Of a DNA stretch of 64,000 nt, positions 1-9,600 are shown one piece after another. A model generated the notes under the pieces. It ran no database searches. It saw only the letters and a program-made list of their open reading frames with translations, and was not told the origin of the DNA. Position 1 is the stretch's first letter; each line of letters opens with the position of its first letter. The translations under genes were made by a program, and so were the position numbers. Origin of the DNA: an uncultured Prevotellaceae bacterium (GTDB lineage Bacteria; Bacteroidota; Bacteroidia; Bacteroidales; Muribaculaceae); NCBI GenBank assembly GCA_900317835.1, contig ONIL01000009.1:18809-82808 (forward strand), in the 5' to 3' direction.

Positions 1-280
1 CCATGTCGGCAATGGACTCGCTTAGATCACATCCGCAACTCCTGTCGAAATAGTACACTTTCCCAGCCGTCCTGCCGTTCTTTAGCTTGCTGGTGATAAG
101 ATTACACCTTGGGCTCAGTAGAATCACAGGTTGGTCATTCGTCAAGAAGTGATCCGTGCATCCACAACCGCATATCGACTTATTAAGGATGATGTGTCCT
201 GGCGGCAATTCATTATCAAACCCTGTCCAATCAGATAGATACTGGCACTCTTTAGGTACCTTAATGTCATAATTAACCAT
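1..280 (-). CDS. Partial gene, N-terminal 93 codons of a Cys-rich mobile-element protein (helicase-like?)
   Basis: Reading leftwards from the ATG at 278-280, an open frame runs off the window edge, so only the N-terminus is present. It reads MVNYDIKVPKECQYL and later contains LPPGHIILNKSICGCGCTDH and LLSPRCNLITSK. That layout resembles the start of helicase-like proteins of Bacteroidetes phages and integrative elements, where a 'LPxGxxNKxxTGCGGTT' segment acts as the P-loop. Here the loop would be degenerate (CGCGCTDH lacks the usual GTT). The resemblance comes from memory and is weak. A further Cys pair lies at SCGCD. The gene is separated by a 600-bp repeat-rich gap from the leftward operon to its right. 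Confidence 0.5.
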   Translation of the reverse strand, partial: MVNYDIKVPKECQYLSDWTGFDNELPPGHIILNKSICGCGCTDHFLTNDQPVILLSPRCNLITSKLKNGRTAGKVYYFDRSCGCDLSESIADM

Positions 281-347
281 ATTTTTTATATTTAAAATTG
301 TTAATCTCGAATGATAAATATTGTCATTCACAGGTATTAAGAATTGA

Positions 348-372
348 GGGGATTTGAATTCCCCCTTTTTTT
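348..372 (+). terminator. Terminator-like hairpin with T-run, orphan
   Basis: Stem GGGGA (348-352) pairs with TCCCC (360-364) around a 7-nt loop and is followed by seven T (366-372). It points rightwards, yet no rightward gene lies upstream in the window. The stem-loop also imitates a tRNA T-arm, but no tRNA body surrounds it. Confidence 0.35.
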
Positions 373-597
373 ATTACACAATGCATCCTGGTATCTAAGC
401 CCTTAGCCCCAGCTCTTTCTTTGCTTAGATGAGATGTCGTATTTACTTCGATTTCTTCTTTTATCATACACTTTTCCACTCTATAAATGCAATATTTGTT
501 TTGCATATTATTAAGTCATTTATTGAATATACTTTGTGTGTTATACATCGGGACTTTGGCGGCACGATTAGGGCACATCAAAGTCAGAAAACTGGGG

Positions 598-688
598 TGC
601 GACAAATGTTATTATAATAATACCATGGGGGATTAACGCTCAAAACGGCAGAACCCCCATAGTATTATTTTTTATTTAAATTGTCGCA
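598..688. repeat. Large nested inverted repeat with GCGACAA ends and rightward T-run
   Basis: Three arms nest perfectly or nearly so: TGCGACAA (598-605) with TTGTCGCA (681-688); AATAATAC (616-623) with GTATTATT (662-669); and ATGGGGG (625-631) with CCCCCAT (654-660), with a single C/A mismatch between the last two. The inner hairpin is followed by a T-run (668-673), so it could end a rightward transcript, but no rightward gene is visible. The outer motif recurs in the palindrome at 734-743. It could be a small RNA with its terminator, an origin or transfer site, or a miniature inverted-repeat remnant. No target-site duplication is seen at the ends. Confidence 0.55.
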
Positions 689-883
689 TTTCAAGTCTAT
701 CCTGCTGAAAATCAATGATGAGAGTCGGAATTATGTCGCGACAATAGCATTATCGATGCAAGATGGACATTTTGTTTTGTCGTTTTATGTCCAGATGCTA
801 GAATAGATCATAATAACTAGCAAAATCAGTTTGAAGACCACATATATTACACACTCTCGGTGTGTGAATTTATACGAAATTAT

Positions 884-1642
884 TTACAAGAAGTCTGGAA
901 TATACTTCCCGGGATTTAACTCGATATTCCGCTTGTGCCCGTCTTCTTTCTTTCTTGCATAATAAGTATTGAGCCTTTCATCATCACCTTCAACCCACAT
1001 AAGATTATCTGACGAGCAATTCATCCTGTCGTAGTCAATATGTAGAATCGCTGGATCCTTAAAGACACTGTCGTCACCCTGTATGTAACCAGCAATTTTC
1101 ATGAGATTATCAAGGTACACACGTTCAGGAAAAATTGAGTAAGGCTTGGACACTATGATATGAGGCGGCATCCACACTTCCAGATCAACGTCACTATCAT
1201 ACATGCTGTCATAAATCGTCATGGGTTTGCCGTCCTGCTCAACGTGCCCGTCCTTAAATATAGTGACGATATTGCCATAGCATCTGAGATTGATAGACGG
1301 TGCATCGGTATGCTCATACGGCTGAATGACCCACTCTAGGTTGCTGGCATCACAATTCATGGCATCGCCATCCTTGTGATTGACTCTGTATCTTTTGTTG
1401 TCCATCGGCTTTGGAGGACAATAGCAAGTGATTACAGCTAGATCGATAGGCACCCTAGGACCATTCGGCTTCTTGATATATTTGCCAGCATCATCTGTTT
1501 TGATCTTAATCTGTTTTATAACAGGTTTACTATACTTGATACCATATTTCATACCGGCCACTTTGCCGTCTCTTGAAATATAAATCCTGCCTTTGACAAA
1601 ATACCGGCAGCTAACACCATCAATAATTACTGTTTTAGGCAT
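884..1642 (-). CDS. HNH-like endonuclease with two similar half-domains
   Basis: This 252-residue protein contains two segments of HNH_3 homing-endonuclease type. The first is around residue 80-105 (VNHKDGDAMNCDASNLEWV). The second is in the C-terminal third (ILHIDYDRMNCSSDNLMWV). Each has the His-x-Asp ... Asn-x-x-x-Asn-Leu-x-Trp-Val spacing typical of HNH proteins from phages and mobile elements, so the protein looks like an internal duplication. The second copy has Tyr-Asp where the first has Lys-Asp-Gly, so it may be inactive or bind DNA only. The start overlaps the end of the preceding 67-codon ORF by 8 bp, making this the last gene of the leftward operon. Its target and job are unknown; free-standing homing enzyme or element-borne nuclease are both possible. 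Confidence 0.6.
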   Translation of the reverse strand: MPKTVIIDGVSCRYFVKGRIYISRDGKVAGMKYGIKYSKPVIKQIKIKTDDAGKYIKKPNGPRVPIDLAVITCYCPPKPMDNKRYRVNHKDGDAMNCDASNLEWVIQPYEHTDAPSINLRCYGNIVTIFKDGHVEQDGKPMTIYDSMYDSDVDLEVWMPPHIIVSKPYSIFPERVYLDNLMKIAGYIQGDDSVFKDPAILHIDYDRMNCSSDNLMWVEGDDERLNTYYARKKEDGHKRNIELNPGKYIPDFL

Positions 1643-1838
1643 AATTCAATTTGTTTATAGTTACACTCCATATATATATCATATGGCAGGTTTGTAGTGA
1701 ACTGGATATCATATACTTCTTCACCGTCATTGTCTTATTTGCAGTGTCACCGTTGCAGATGATTGCAAGAAATCCATTTTCTTTGTACCCTGTATAACCT
1801 ATTTTACTAATGTCTTCTTTCTCTACTTGAATGTTCAT
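1635..1838 (-). pseudogene. Decayed partial paralogue of the 197-residue protein at 2885-3478
   Basis: The N-terminus (MNIQVEKEDISKIGY) matches the internal segment MNIQVKKTDICNIGY of the protein at 2885-3478, and GFLAIICNGDT matches GFLAIVCHDDT. After that the 67-codon frame loses similarity. A different frame of the same strand continues the match (EEVYD ... TNLPYDIYME against DEVYD ... TNLPYKIYDM). A deletion of roughly 40 codons plus a frameshift near position 1720-1745 explains this. The ORF is therefore a relic of the C-terminal half of the paralogue, although its N-terminal part could still be translated because its start overlaps the upstream stop (ATGA-type arrangement, 1835-1838). 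Confidence 0.65.
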
Positions 1839-2101
1839 AATTCTTTATTATGTTTCCTGCTGATGATTCTCAACGTGATTCCCTTCGAAGCTAAGTAGTT
1901 AACAAGTCGTCCATATTGCTGTTTGCGTTGGCGTTTTCTGGGGCATATCACAAAGAGGTCCATCAGCTTTATCGTCAGCTCATAATCGTTACCGCAGTTA
2001 TAAGCCGCCTTGAATCCCTCGTCATGTTGCTTGAGGGATTCTATGTCGAGGGCGAAATACCGCTCCTCTATTTCATTTGCATGTTGGTATGTGTTGTTCA
2101 T
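1835..2101 (-). CDS. Small basic-patch protein, paralogue of the protein at 2541-2888
   Basis: An 88-residue protein of unknown function. Its C-terminal half (LTIKLMDLFVICPRKRQRKQ ... GITLRIISRK) aligns with the C-terminal half of the 115-residue product of 2541-2888 (ITVELKKLLEICPRRRRRKD ... GVTLKIKSQK). The shared core is an Ile-Cys-Pro followed by an Arg/Lys cluster and an amphipathic helix, which suggests nucleic-acid contact, but this is inference. It sits between a 143-residue unknown and the decayed 67-codon ORF, with an overlapping stop/start on the downstream side. It belongs to the leftward operon of small mobile-element genes. Confidence 0.6.
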   Translation of the reverse strand: MNNTYQHANEIEERYFALDIESLKQHDEGFKAAYNCGNDYELTIKLMDLFVICPRKRQRKQQYGRLVNYLASKGITLRIISRKHNKEL

Positions 2102-2112
2102 TGTACTAAGAT

Positions 2113-2544
2113 TTAATAGTAATAATCGATTGACATCATCAGCCCTGTGAAATTTGAATACATAATATTTGCTTTCTTGAACTTGCTGGCTTTATAGTAA
2201 TTTGAATTCCTTTTATAGATAGCAGCAAAATCGTCAGTGTTGATCGAATATTCAAATCCAGGGAAGCGGGGGAGCATATAGCCATATGCAGGCTGGAACC
2301 CATCACATTCGCCTGTTATCAACCAAGAAACGAATTCAGGCATTTCTAAAGGAGTATCAGGCTTTGATGTTGAAACTGTCCACTTAAATTGAACCTTCTG
2401 AGCACACGAAAGCTCCACTTTGAATACTCCTTTCAAGTTTTTCCCGTTGAAGTTGGCAAGATCATCGTTCACGCTGTCTTCAAACGGTTTCGTGTCTTTT
2501 AGGTCCAAGTTCCGAACTTTACCCATTATCCAAATACGTTTCAT
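2113..2544 (-). CDS. Unknown 143-residue protein
   Basis: Not recognised. It begins MKRIWIMGKVRNLDL and is rich in aromatic residues towards the C-terminus (YSINTDDFAAIYKRNSNYY ... SIDYYY). No signal peptide, membrane segment or catalytic motif is apparent, so a small soluble beta-rich protein is likely. Its ATG overlaps the stop of the 115-residue gene (2541-2544), so it is translated as part of the same leftward operon. It separates the two paralogue pairs of this operon. Confidence 0.55.
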   Translation of the reverse strand: MKRIWIMGKVRNLDLKDTKPFEDSVNDDLANFNGKNLKGVFKVELSCAQKVQFKWTVSTSKPDTPLEMPEFVSWLITGECDGFQPAYGYMLPRFPGFEYSINTDDFAAIYKRNSNYYKASKFKKANIMYSNFTGLMMSIDYYY

Positions 2545-2888
2545 CCTTTTTGAGATTTAATTTTTAACGTCACGCCCATCTCGTCGAGCGTTTTCTGGAG
2601 GTTACGATACGCATCTTTCCTTCGCCGTCTCCTTGGACAAATCTCCAGTAATTTTTTCAATTCTACCGTGATGCTCATCCCATTGGCAAAAGGTCCGTAT
2701 TCAGCCTCTAGTCTTTTGATCTCATCGGCATATGGGTCAACTGGTTGTTGCCCGTCATCCATATCATCCGGTGCCGCATTAAACTCACTTTTTTCCTCAG
2801 CCTCAAGACACAATCTGCGGAAATCTGTCATCGGCTGTTGCGCTGTCTCTGGCATAACAGAAAACAGCGCTTGCATCAATTGAATCAT
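2541..2888 (-). CDS. Small protein with Cys-Pro-polyArg motif
   Basis: A 115-residue unknown protein. The N-terminal half is acidic and low in complexity (APDDMDDGQQPVDPYADE). The C-terminal half carries LLEICPRRRRRKDAY followed by a helix and a short strand, homologous to the 88-residue product at 1835-2101. The acidic-plus-basic layout is compatible with a small DNA-binding or regulatory protein. Start and stop overlap its neighbours by 4 bp on both sides, showing tight translational coupling in the leftward operon. Confidence 0.55.
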   Translation of the reverse strand: MIQLMQALFSVMPETAQQPMTDFRRLCLEAEEKSEFNAAPDDMDDGQQPVDPYADEIKRLEAEYGPFANGMSITVELKKLLEICPRRRRRKDAYRNLQKTLDEMGVTLKIKSQKG

Positions 2889-3478
2889 ACTATCATATCA
2901 TATATCTTATACGGTAGGTTTGTGACAATCATACCATCGTATACTTCATCGACTTCATTCAATACGTAGTCTTTCACGTCAATGACCTTGTACTCATCGC
3001 CGAAGCACTTCAAAATGGATCTCAGCAGAATCTCTTCAATCTCAGTAGTGTCATCGTGGCATACTATCGCCAGGAATCCACCTTCATTAAGATGTTCATA
3101 TCCAATATTACAAATGTCCGTTTTCTTAACCTGGATATTCATATTAACATCTGATGCTTTTATTTTATAAGACATTGATTTATCGACTTCAACACCTTTA
3201 TCATGTAGCCAAGACTTAATCTTTTCAAGTGTTCCAGGCATACCATCGTGAGCGATATGCCACTCAACGACCTTGCCGTCAGTGACATCACGATCTCTTT
3301 CAGTTTCTCTCCAATCGTAAATTGAGAAATGTGTCAAATCTTCCATGTCAAAATGCCATTCTTTCTGAATCATGAAATCACTGCGTTCAAAATGTGGTTC
3401 CCCAATACACTTCACAAGGTCCTGATAGGTCATGTAAATTGCACCTTCGTAATAATCTTCAGACCAATTACTCTCCAT
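2885..3478 (-). CDS. Unknown 197-residue protein, first gene of the leftward small-gene operon
   Basis: Two parts are visible. Residues about 1-112 (from MESNWSEDYYEGAIYM) include several Trp residues and a predicted alpha/beta fold. Residues about 113-197 begin with MNIQVKKTDICNIGY and end TNLPYKIYDMIV, and this second part recurs as the degenerate ORF at 1635-1838. That a former stand-alone domain starts with an internal Met suggests fusion of two genes here, or fission in the other copy. No catalytic motif is recognised. It heads the operon 3478 to 884, in which every junction is tight or overlapping. Confidence 0.6.
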   Translation of the reverse strand: MESNWSEDYYEGAIYMTYQDLVKCIGEPHFERSDFMIQKEWHFDMEDLTHFSIYDWRETERDRDVTDGKVVEWHIAHDGMPGTLEKIKSWLHDKGVEVDKSMSYKIKASDVNMNIQVKKTDICNIGYEHLNEGGFLAIVCHDDTTEIEEILLRSILKCFGDEYKVIDVKDYVLNEVDEVYDGMIVTNLPYKIYDMIV

Positions 3479-3658
3479 AATTTATTGTTATTTAGATATT
3501 TATAATATTCATTATAGTAATAAGGAGACAATACCGTTCAAATCTCCTTTTTCATCATTTCATAAGGCTTTACCCCGCCATTTTCCGCGTTTTTCACGTT
3601 TTAGAGCCGATTGAATATGATTTATATTGATTTTGACTGGAATTATTGATATTTTTAG

Positions 3659-3666
3659 TATATTTG
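3659..3666 (+). promoter_or_regulatory. Bacteroidetes -7 box (TATATTTG) of the defence operon
   Basis: TATATTTG fits TAnnTTTG. A TTTTG at 3631-3635 lies somewhat farther upstream than the ideal 19-20 bp, so the -33 element is imperfect. Transcription would begin near 3673, directly in front of the palindrome at 3676-3698 and about 95 nt before the first start codon. Confidence 0.55.
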
Positions 3667-3675
3667 CGGTCACGA

Positions 3676-3698
3676 ATAAGAAGATATAATCTTCTTAT
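3676..3698. promoter_or_regulatory. Perfect 10-bp inverted repeat, likely operator
   Basis: ATAAGAAGAT and ATCTTCTTAT face each other across a 3-bp spacer, right at the predicted start of transcription of the large operon. The symmetry and position are typical of a dimeric repressor site; as RNA it would be a 5'-end hairpin. No dedicated repressor gene is recognised next to it, so the regulator is unknown. Confidence 0.55.
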
Positions 3699-3768
3699 CA
3701 CCTGAAAGCGACCTTTGGTCGGCCTGCAGGGACTGCATTGGAGTTTGTTTTAATAATAAAAATCATCT

Positions 3769-6612
3769 ATGGCAAATTACTCAGCAGGACAACGCATTAA
3801 TGTAAGAGGAGAAGAATTTAGAATTACTAAAGTTGAGCCAAATCAGAACCGGCAACACATAATCTACGCTATTGGTCTGAGCGAACTTGTCAGCAATAAG
3901 CACTACATTTTCGACACAGCCATTGATAATGATATTTTCGTGGTATCGCCAGAGAATACAGTTCTCGTACCCGACGAGAGCCCTCAATGCCGTTCTACTC
4001 GCTTGTTAATCGAATCAAACATCCGTAGTAACGATTACACTTCTCGTAGAATCTGTATCGCTCAAAAGGGTGCATTCAACTTGGCGGACTATCAGTTGGA
4101 GCCTACATTGAAGGCATTTGACCAGCCTCGCCCCAGACTGTTAATAGCTGATGGTGTAGGCTTGGGAAAAACTATTGAAGTGGGTATTTTCCTGACTGAG
4201 ATGATTCGTCGAGGTCGTGGACGTCGCATCCTTGTTTGTGCGCTCAAGAGTATTTTGGCACAGTTCCAAGAGGAAATGTGGAACCGCTTTGCTATTCCAC
4301 TCATGCGTCTTGACAGTGCTGGTGTTGACCATATCCGCACTGAAATCCCAATGAATAAGAATCCTTTCGACTTCTACGATAAAACCATTATCTCAATCGA
4401 CACGCTGAAGAACAACGGTAAGTTCCGTGCGTGGTTGGAGAAGACCCGATGGGACATCATAGTTATAGACGAGTGCCACACCGTGGCAAACGACGACAGT
4501 CTGCGTGGTGAACTTGCTCAATTCCTGTCTCGCCGCTGCGATAGCCTCATTCTCACCAGTGCCACACCGCACAATGGAAGTGCCGAATCATTTGCAAACC
4601 TGATGAGAATGCTTGAGCCAACGTCCATTCCTCAAAGTGGTGTATATACTCGCGAAGATGTCAAGGACTACTATGTCCGTCGTTTCAAGAACGACATTCA
4701 AGATGCCAAAATCCGCAGCAACTTCCAAGAACGCGAGGTGGTTCCTATTTCTGTTGAACTGACAGATCAAGAAGAAGCGCTTCTTAATTTGCAACAGCGC
4801 ATCAAGTTCCGTAGCATTAAAGAAAGCAATGATTCTGAGAAACAAGACCTCTTGTTTGCTATCTCACTTTTCAAAACATTCCTATCAAGTCCTGCTGCTG
4901 CTTTAAAATCGGTACAGAACCGAATGGAAAAAACTGAATCCAATCGTGAGGAATTGGAATCTTTAGCCGATCAGCTGCAAGATATGCTTGATTTGCATAT
5001 TGACAGTCGCTACATCGCTTTCCGCAACATGCTTATAAAACTTGGTTGGAAAGGCAAAAAATCCGATGAACGCATTGTTGTATTTACCGAGCGCATCGAG
5101 ACGATGAAATATCTCCAACGTCGTTTGCTCGAAGACTTTAATATGAATGAAAAGCAGATAGTGCTTTTCAACGGAAGCCTTTCAGATACCGAGCAAGAAG
5201 AAATGGTTGCCGACTTTGGTAAGGAAGATAGTGATGTGCGTGTGTTTATTTCTAGCGACAGCGGTTCGCAGGGAGTAAACCTGCACTACTACTGCCACCT
5301 CATGTTCAATTACGATATTCCTTGGAGTTTGATTACACTGGAGCAGCGCAACGGACGCATTGATCGTTATGGTCAGAAACAAACACCATATATTTTCTAT
5401 CTTGTAGCCAAAAGCAAACAAGAAGGCGTCAAAAGCGATTTCGCTGTTATTGAAAAACTTGTTGCCAAAGAAGACGAGGTTCACAAAACACTTGGCGACG
5501 CGCAAAGCGTCATGAACCTCTACAGCGCCGACAAAGAAGAAATCGCAGTTAGAGAGGCGATAAAGAAAGGCGACAAGGATTTTCTTGAAGAAAAACCTGG
5601 CGACGATGAAAAGAAAAAACGCCGCCGCCGTGGAGGTTTCTTTGCCATGGACAAGAACACCACACCGCCCGTAGAACATGAACAGCTGCTTGAGCCGCAG
5701 CTTTCGCTCTACGACGGAGACATGCAATTCTACAGCGACCTCTTCGATGAACTTAAAGCAAAGGGCAGCGTGCGACACGACGATGTAACAATCGTTGATG
5801 CCGACGTGCCTTATATCGAAGTCACAGAGACAGACGAATTGCAGCAAGTGCTCTATGATATGCCGCGTGAGGCAAAGCCAGGCGCCGACCACATCTACCG
5901 CCTGTGCAATAATAAGGAGGTCGTTATGAACTCTATCGCCGAAAGCCGCAAGACAAAAGAAAATGCCTGGGCGAGGATGCAGATTCTCTATGACCAGCAT
6001 CCAATCATTCAATATATGCTCACCAAGCTTGCCGCTTCAGTACCAAAAGAGCAAGCCTTCGTTGTAAAGCATGACATGTTCACGGCGGGGCTTGCCCATT
6101 ACGTGTTCTACGGTAGTCTTGCCAATGGTCTTGGCCAAAACCTCATCAGCAAGTTCTTCGTAGTTACGATGGACATGGAGAAGCAAACTTTAGCGGGCAG
6201 ACCATGTTCACTTGCCGACTTCATGCAGCAATACCCTGCATTGTCGGGTGCTATCTATCCGCAGCACACCAGCCAGGATGAGCTTGATCTATTGCAAGAT
6301 TTGTTGAAAGATGCGATAGACAACGGCAATGTATACTATATGTTTGAGAAGCAGGACGAAGTTGGTAAAATAATGGAAGACCAACTTAAAGAATACAATG
6401 CCAAACTCAAAAAATGGCACGATGATGCACTTGGACAAGTTACCATTGACTTCGGTCCAGATGCAATCCCTATCATGCAGCGCAACTATAAGGGCAAACT
6501 TGAAGAAGTCGAAAAAATCAGTGACGAGTCAAGTCAATTCTTCAAAGACCTGTGCACGCTCGACAAGGTTGAACCTTACATTAAAGTTCTAGCAGTTTAT
6601 TTCAATCATTAA
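3769..6612 (+). CDS. SNF2-family helicase/translocase, DrmD/RapA-like
   Basis: A 947-residue superfamily 2 ATPase. Visible motifs are Walker A G129-VGLGKT-135, the DECH box D234-ECH-237, motif III SATPHN (264-269), and in the C-terminal RecA lobe GSQGVN and the arginine-finger motif GRIDRYGQ (529-536). After about residue 600 a Lys/Arg run (KKKRRRRGG) leads into a C-terminal domain of about 330 residues with no motif I know. Such proteins are DNA translocases rather than strand-separating helicases. In class 1 DISARM a DrmD of this family stands directly before an adenine methylase, exactly as here, 12 bp before the next gene. It is the first gene of the operon. The motifs are seen; the role in anti-phage defence is inferred from neighbours. 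Confidence 0.85.
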   Translation: MANYSAGQRINVRGEEFRITKVEPNQNRQHIIYAIGLSELVSNKHYIFDTAIDNDIFVVSPENTVLVPDESPQCRSTRLLIESNIRSNDYTSRRICIAQKGAFNLADYQLEPTLKAFDQPRPRLLIADGVGLGKTIEVGIFLTEMIRRGRGRRILVCALKSILAQFQEEMWNRFAIPLMRLDSAGVDHIRTEIPMNKNPFDFYDKTIISIDTLKNNGKFRAWLEKTRWDIIVIDECHTVANDDSLRGELAQFLSRRCDSLILTSATPHNGSAESFANLMRMLEPTSIPQSGVYTREDVKDYYVRRFKNDIQDAKIRSNFQEREVVPISVELTDQEEALLNLQQRIKFRSIKESNDSEKQDLLFAISLFKTFLSSPAAALKSVQNRMEKTESNREELESLADQLQDMLDLHIDSRYIAFRNMLIKLGWKGKKSDERIVVFTERIETMKYLQRRLLEDFNMNEKQIVLFNGSLSDTEQEEMVADFGKEDSDVRVFISSDSGSQGVNLHYYCHLMFNYDIPWSLITLEQRNGRIDRYGQKQTPYIFYLVAKSKQEGVKSDFAVIEKLVAKEDEVHKTLGDAQSVMNLYSADKEEIAVREAIKKGDKDFLEEKPGDDEKKKRRRRGGFFAMDKNTTPPVEHEQLLEPQLSLYDGDMQFYSDLFDELKAKGSVRHDDVTIVDADVPYIEVTETDELQQVLYDMPREAKPGADHIYRLCNNKEVVMNSIAESRKTKENAWARMQILYDQHPIIQYMLTKLAASVPKEQAFVVKHDMFTAGLAHYVFYGSLANGLGQNLISKFFVVTMDMEKQTLAGRPCSLADFMQQYPALSGAIYPQHTSQDELDLLQDLLKDAIDNGNVYYMFEKQDEVGKIMEDQLKEYNAKLKKWHDDALGQVTIDFGPDAIPIMQRNYKGKLEEVEKISDESSQFFKDLCTLDKVEPYIKVLAVYFNH

Positions 6613-6624
6613 TTCATTACTATT

Positions 6625-9600
6625 ATGGCAGATAATATTAAATACCGTTTCATACAAAACGTTGGTGACTACTTCCCCTCAGGCTACTTCAGCGAAGACT
6701 TCATCGACAAAGTAAAGAAAGCCTCGGGACTGAGCAGCGAGGAGTTTTCCGCATTGAATAAACCTTTTGTAGCTTTGCGTAAAACTTATGAGGCTTACAA
6801 GAACTACATCATCAACACCAACCCTCGTGTCAAGGATGCTATTCGCCATACGCACGATTTTCACACCGCGTTACTGAAAATCTTGGGATACTCTACCGAG
6901 AACCCTTATGAGCAGTTCTACAGCGTCAATGAGGAAGAAGGAGCTGTTGTTCCTGTGCGACATGTCCTCACGCGCGGTGGCCGTACGTCAATGCTTATCA
7001 TGGAAATGCAGCACCTAATCAAGACCGACGAGAATGAGCCAGCAGGATTGTTCGAGCAACGCTATAACGTGAATGTTGATGGCAAGATGACCGAACAGAC
7101 AGTCAAGCATCAGCGTTTCTATGCCGGTCAGTGGAGTGAAGTGTTCTCGCTCCCAAGTGACCTTCACGTCTCTCCTGCTATTATCAACAAGGCGATTGAC
7201 GCCCTGTTCCTGCTGCCCCCCGAGCGTCGACCTCACTACATTCTCATGCTCGCTGGCAACATGGTGTTCTTACTCGATGTTGAGAAGTGGAACCGTGGGG
7301 CATACCTGCAGTTCTCCCTTGATGAGCTGTATTCACAAGCAAGTATATCGGCCTATCGCGACTACCTCGCTCTATTCCATACGATGGTGTGCAAGCAAAC
7401 CCTTGCCGCCGACAGTGAGACGGTGCTCATGGAACGCCTTGTTGAAGACAGTTACAAGAGTGCCTACGAGGTAACCAAAGACCTCAAAGATGGTGTCGAA
7501 CATTCGGTTGAGATGCTCGCTAACGAAGCATTGTATTATTGGAAACGCAACGACAATCTGCCAGTTGCTGATTATACCGATGACACTTTTGCAAACGAAG
7601 TCAAGGACGACTGCATTCAGATCGTTTACCGTTTGCTATTTATTTTCTATGCCGAGAGTCGTGATGAACTAGAGATCTTGCCAACAAACGATGAGGTATA
7701 CAATCAAGGCTATTCGCTAGAAAAACTGCGTGACTTGGAGAAAGTTCCGCTGTTGAGCCAAAGCACTCGTGATGGTTTCTTTATTCACGAGAGTTTGTCG
7801 AGATTATTCAAACTTTTATCGACTGGCTACAACGATAACCGAAATCTTGGTGATAAGAGTTTTTCGGTGCGCCATATCGACTCTCCACTCTTTGACGACC
7901 GTCGTCTTCATCACCTCGGCGGTGTGAAGTTCCGCAATGTGGCTTGGCAAGATATCATTCGCTCCCTGTCGCTGAGTCATACTGAGCGACAAGTGGGCCG
8001 TATTTCCTACGCCAACCTTGGCATCAACCAGTTGGGCAGCGTTTATGAAAGTCTGCTTGCCTATCGTGGTTTTTATGCTGAAGAGGATTATATCGAGGTC
8101 CACAAAGCAGGGGATCCTGCCGACGGCACTTACCTTGTGCCTTATAGCCGCATGGATGATTTCACGCCCGATGAAATCCTTCAAGATGAGAATGGCAATC
8201 CTGTCATACTCAAAGAGGGCACTTTCGTTTATCGCTTGAACGGTCGCGACCGCCAGAAGTCGGCTTCTTACTATACGCCCGAAATCCTCACCCGCAGTAC
8301 GGTGAAATATACGCTCAAGTCAATCCTCGACGATGTGCGGGATGGCAAACGCAAAGCTACCGACCTGCTAGACCTGAAGATTCTTGAACCGGCAATGGGT
8401 GCTGCCGCTTTCCAAAACGAAGTGGTAAACCAAATCGCTGAAGCTTATCTCATTTACCGTCAAGAGGAGAAACGCAAAGACGGTTCAGGAAACTGGCGCA
8501 TCTCGCCAGACAAGTATCGTGACGAGCTGCAAAAAGTGAAAGCTTACATCGCAACCCACAATGTATATGGCGTGGACTTAAACCCCACAGCTATTGAACT
8601 GGGAAAGTTGTCCCTGTGGCTAAACGTAATCCACAAGGACATGGAAACGCCTTTCTTCAGCAACAGGTTGGCACTAGGCAACGCTGTTATCGGTGCTTGG
8701 CTCAAAGTGTATAATCGTAATGAAGTGATAGCGTCACCTGGACGAGGCAACAGATTGATACTAAATAAATGGTGGGAAAAAGCACCGCACAAGATTAAGT
8801 TCCGCAAGAATGGCGTGAACCGTTCGGTCAACGAGGTCTATCACTTCTTGCTGCCCGATAATGCTATGTTGGCTGTGAGAAGTATCAGGGAGCAGAAGGC
8901 TGCAAATCCAGTAGCTCATCGACGCATGACTGACATAATTAAGGACTGGACAGCACCGATAAGTGCCCAGGATTTTGTACGGCTGCAACGCATCAGCGCC
9001 AAAATTGATGTCCTATTAAAAGAGTATTTCCAATTCCAGACGAGCATTGAAAATCTTACGCAAAACAAAATGGCTGTTTGGGGTGTGCCGGGCAACCCTG
9101 TTATTGCGTTTGACTCTTATGCAGAGAAAGAACGTCTCAACGATGTGCGCTATCGCCATGACAACGCATACTATCGTTTGAAGATGGTGATGGATTACTG
9201 GTGCTCGTTGTGGTTCTGGGAATATGATGATACCAAGGATTTGCCTACTCGTGTAGATTTTTGGAATGACATCGAGGCGATGCTTGACGTGATTGACGAC
9301 AAACTTGACTATCGCACGGCTCGTGCCCTAGGCAAACAGCCCATTTCTCGTGATCGCAACGGCAATCCCGCTCTCTTTGCCGAACCACATCCAGGCAACT
9401 TGTTTGAGCAGCCGACGGTATCGGAAGGAGGTGCTGTCAATTATGATACGCAGCGCACCGATGAGGAGTCGGAAATCGTGCGCCTCACCAAAGAGCAGAT
9501 TCTTACCGAAGTGCATGGAGCCCGCACCACACTCTTTGACAACTCTCATCGTTACAAAATTGTGAAACGCCTAAGCAACCGCTATCACTTCTTCCATCCC

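Larger units (their letters stand above)
281..883. other. 603-bp gap without a gene, rich in inverted repeats
   Basis: No convincing coding region. The stretch holds a small terminator-like hairpin (348-372), a large nested inverted repeat (598-688), a 10-bp palindrome TGTCGCGACA (734-743), a 7-bp repeat pair TGGACAT/ATGTCCA (764-770 and 787-793) and a short hairpin ACACAC-TCTCG-GTGTGT (849-865) just past the end of the leftward gene. The density of palindromes and the recurring GCGACA/TGTCGC motif would suit an origin, transfer or regulatory region of a mobile element, but no function can be proven from sequence alone. Confidence 0.5.
3479..3768. other. Divergent intergenic region between leftward small genes and the defence operon
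   Basis: The region holds a hairpin AAGGAGA/TCTCCTT (3522-3528 and 3543-3549, with T-run to 3552), the promoter of the rightward operon (3659-3666), a perfect inverted repeat (3676-3698) and a short stem CGACC-TTT-GGTCG (3709-3721) in the leader before the ATG at 3769. The hairpin at 3522-3552 could stop rightward transcription coming from the left, or lie in the leader of the leftward operon. Confidence 0.55.

Noticed and set aside
340-380. T-arm-like stem-loop suggesting a tRNA or tRNA-derived attachment site
   Set aside because: Acceptor, D and anticodon stems are absent. The match to the tmRNA 3' end (41340-41365) is limited to about 12 interrupted bases, too little for an attachment repeat.
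429-617. Rightward 62-codon frame before the large inverted repeat
   Set aside because: Phe/His-rich sequence without known resemblance and no promoter; it ends inside the repeat.
5182-6012. Long leftward open frame opposite the SNF2 gene
   Set aside because: It is a shadow of the coding strand: composition is hydrophobic and Cys/Phe-rich, without family resemblance, and the opposite strand has clear helicase motifs.
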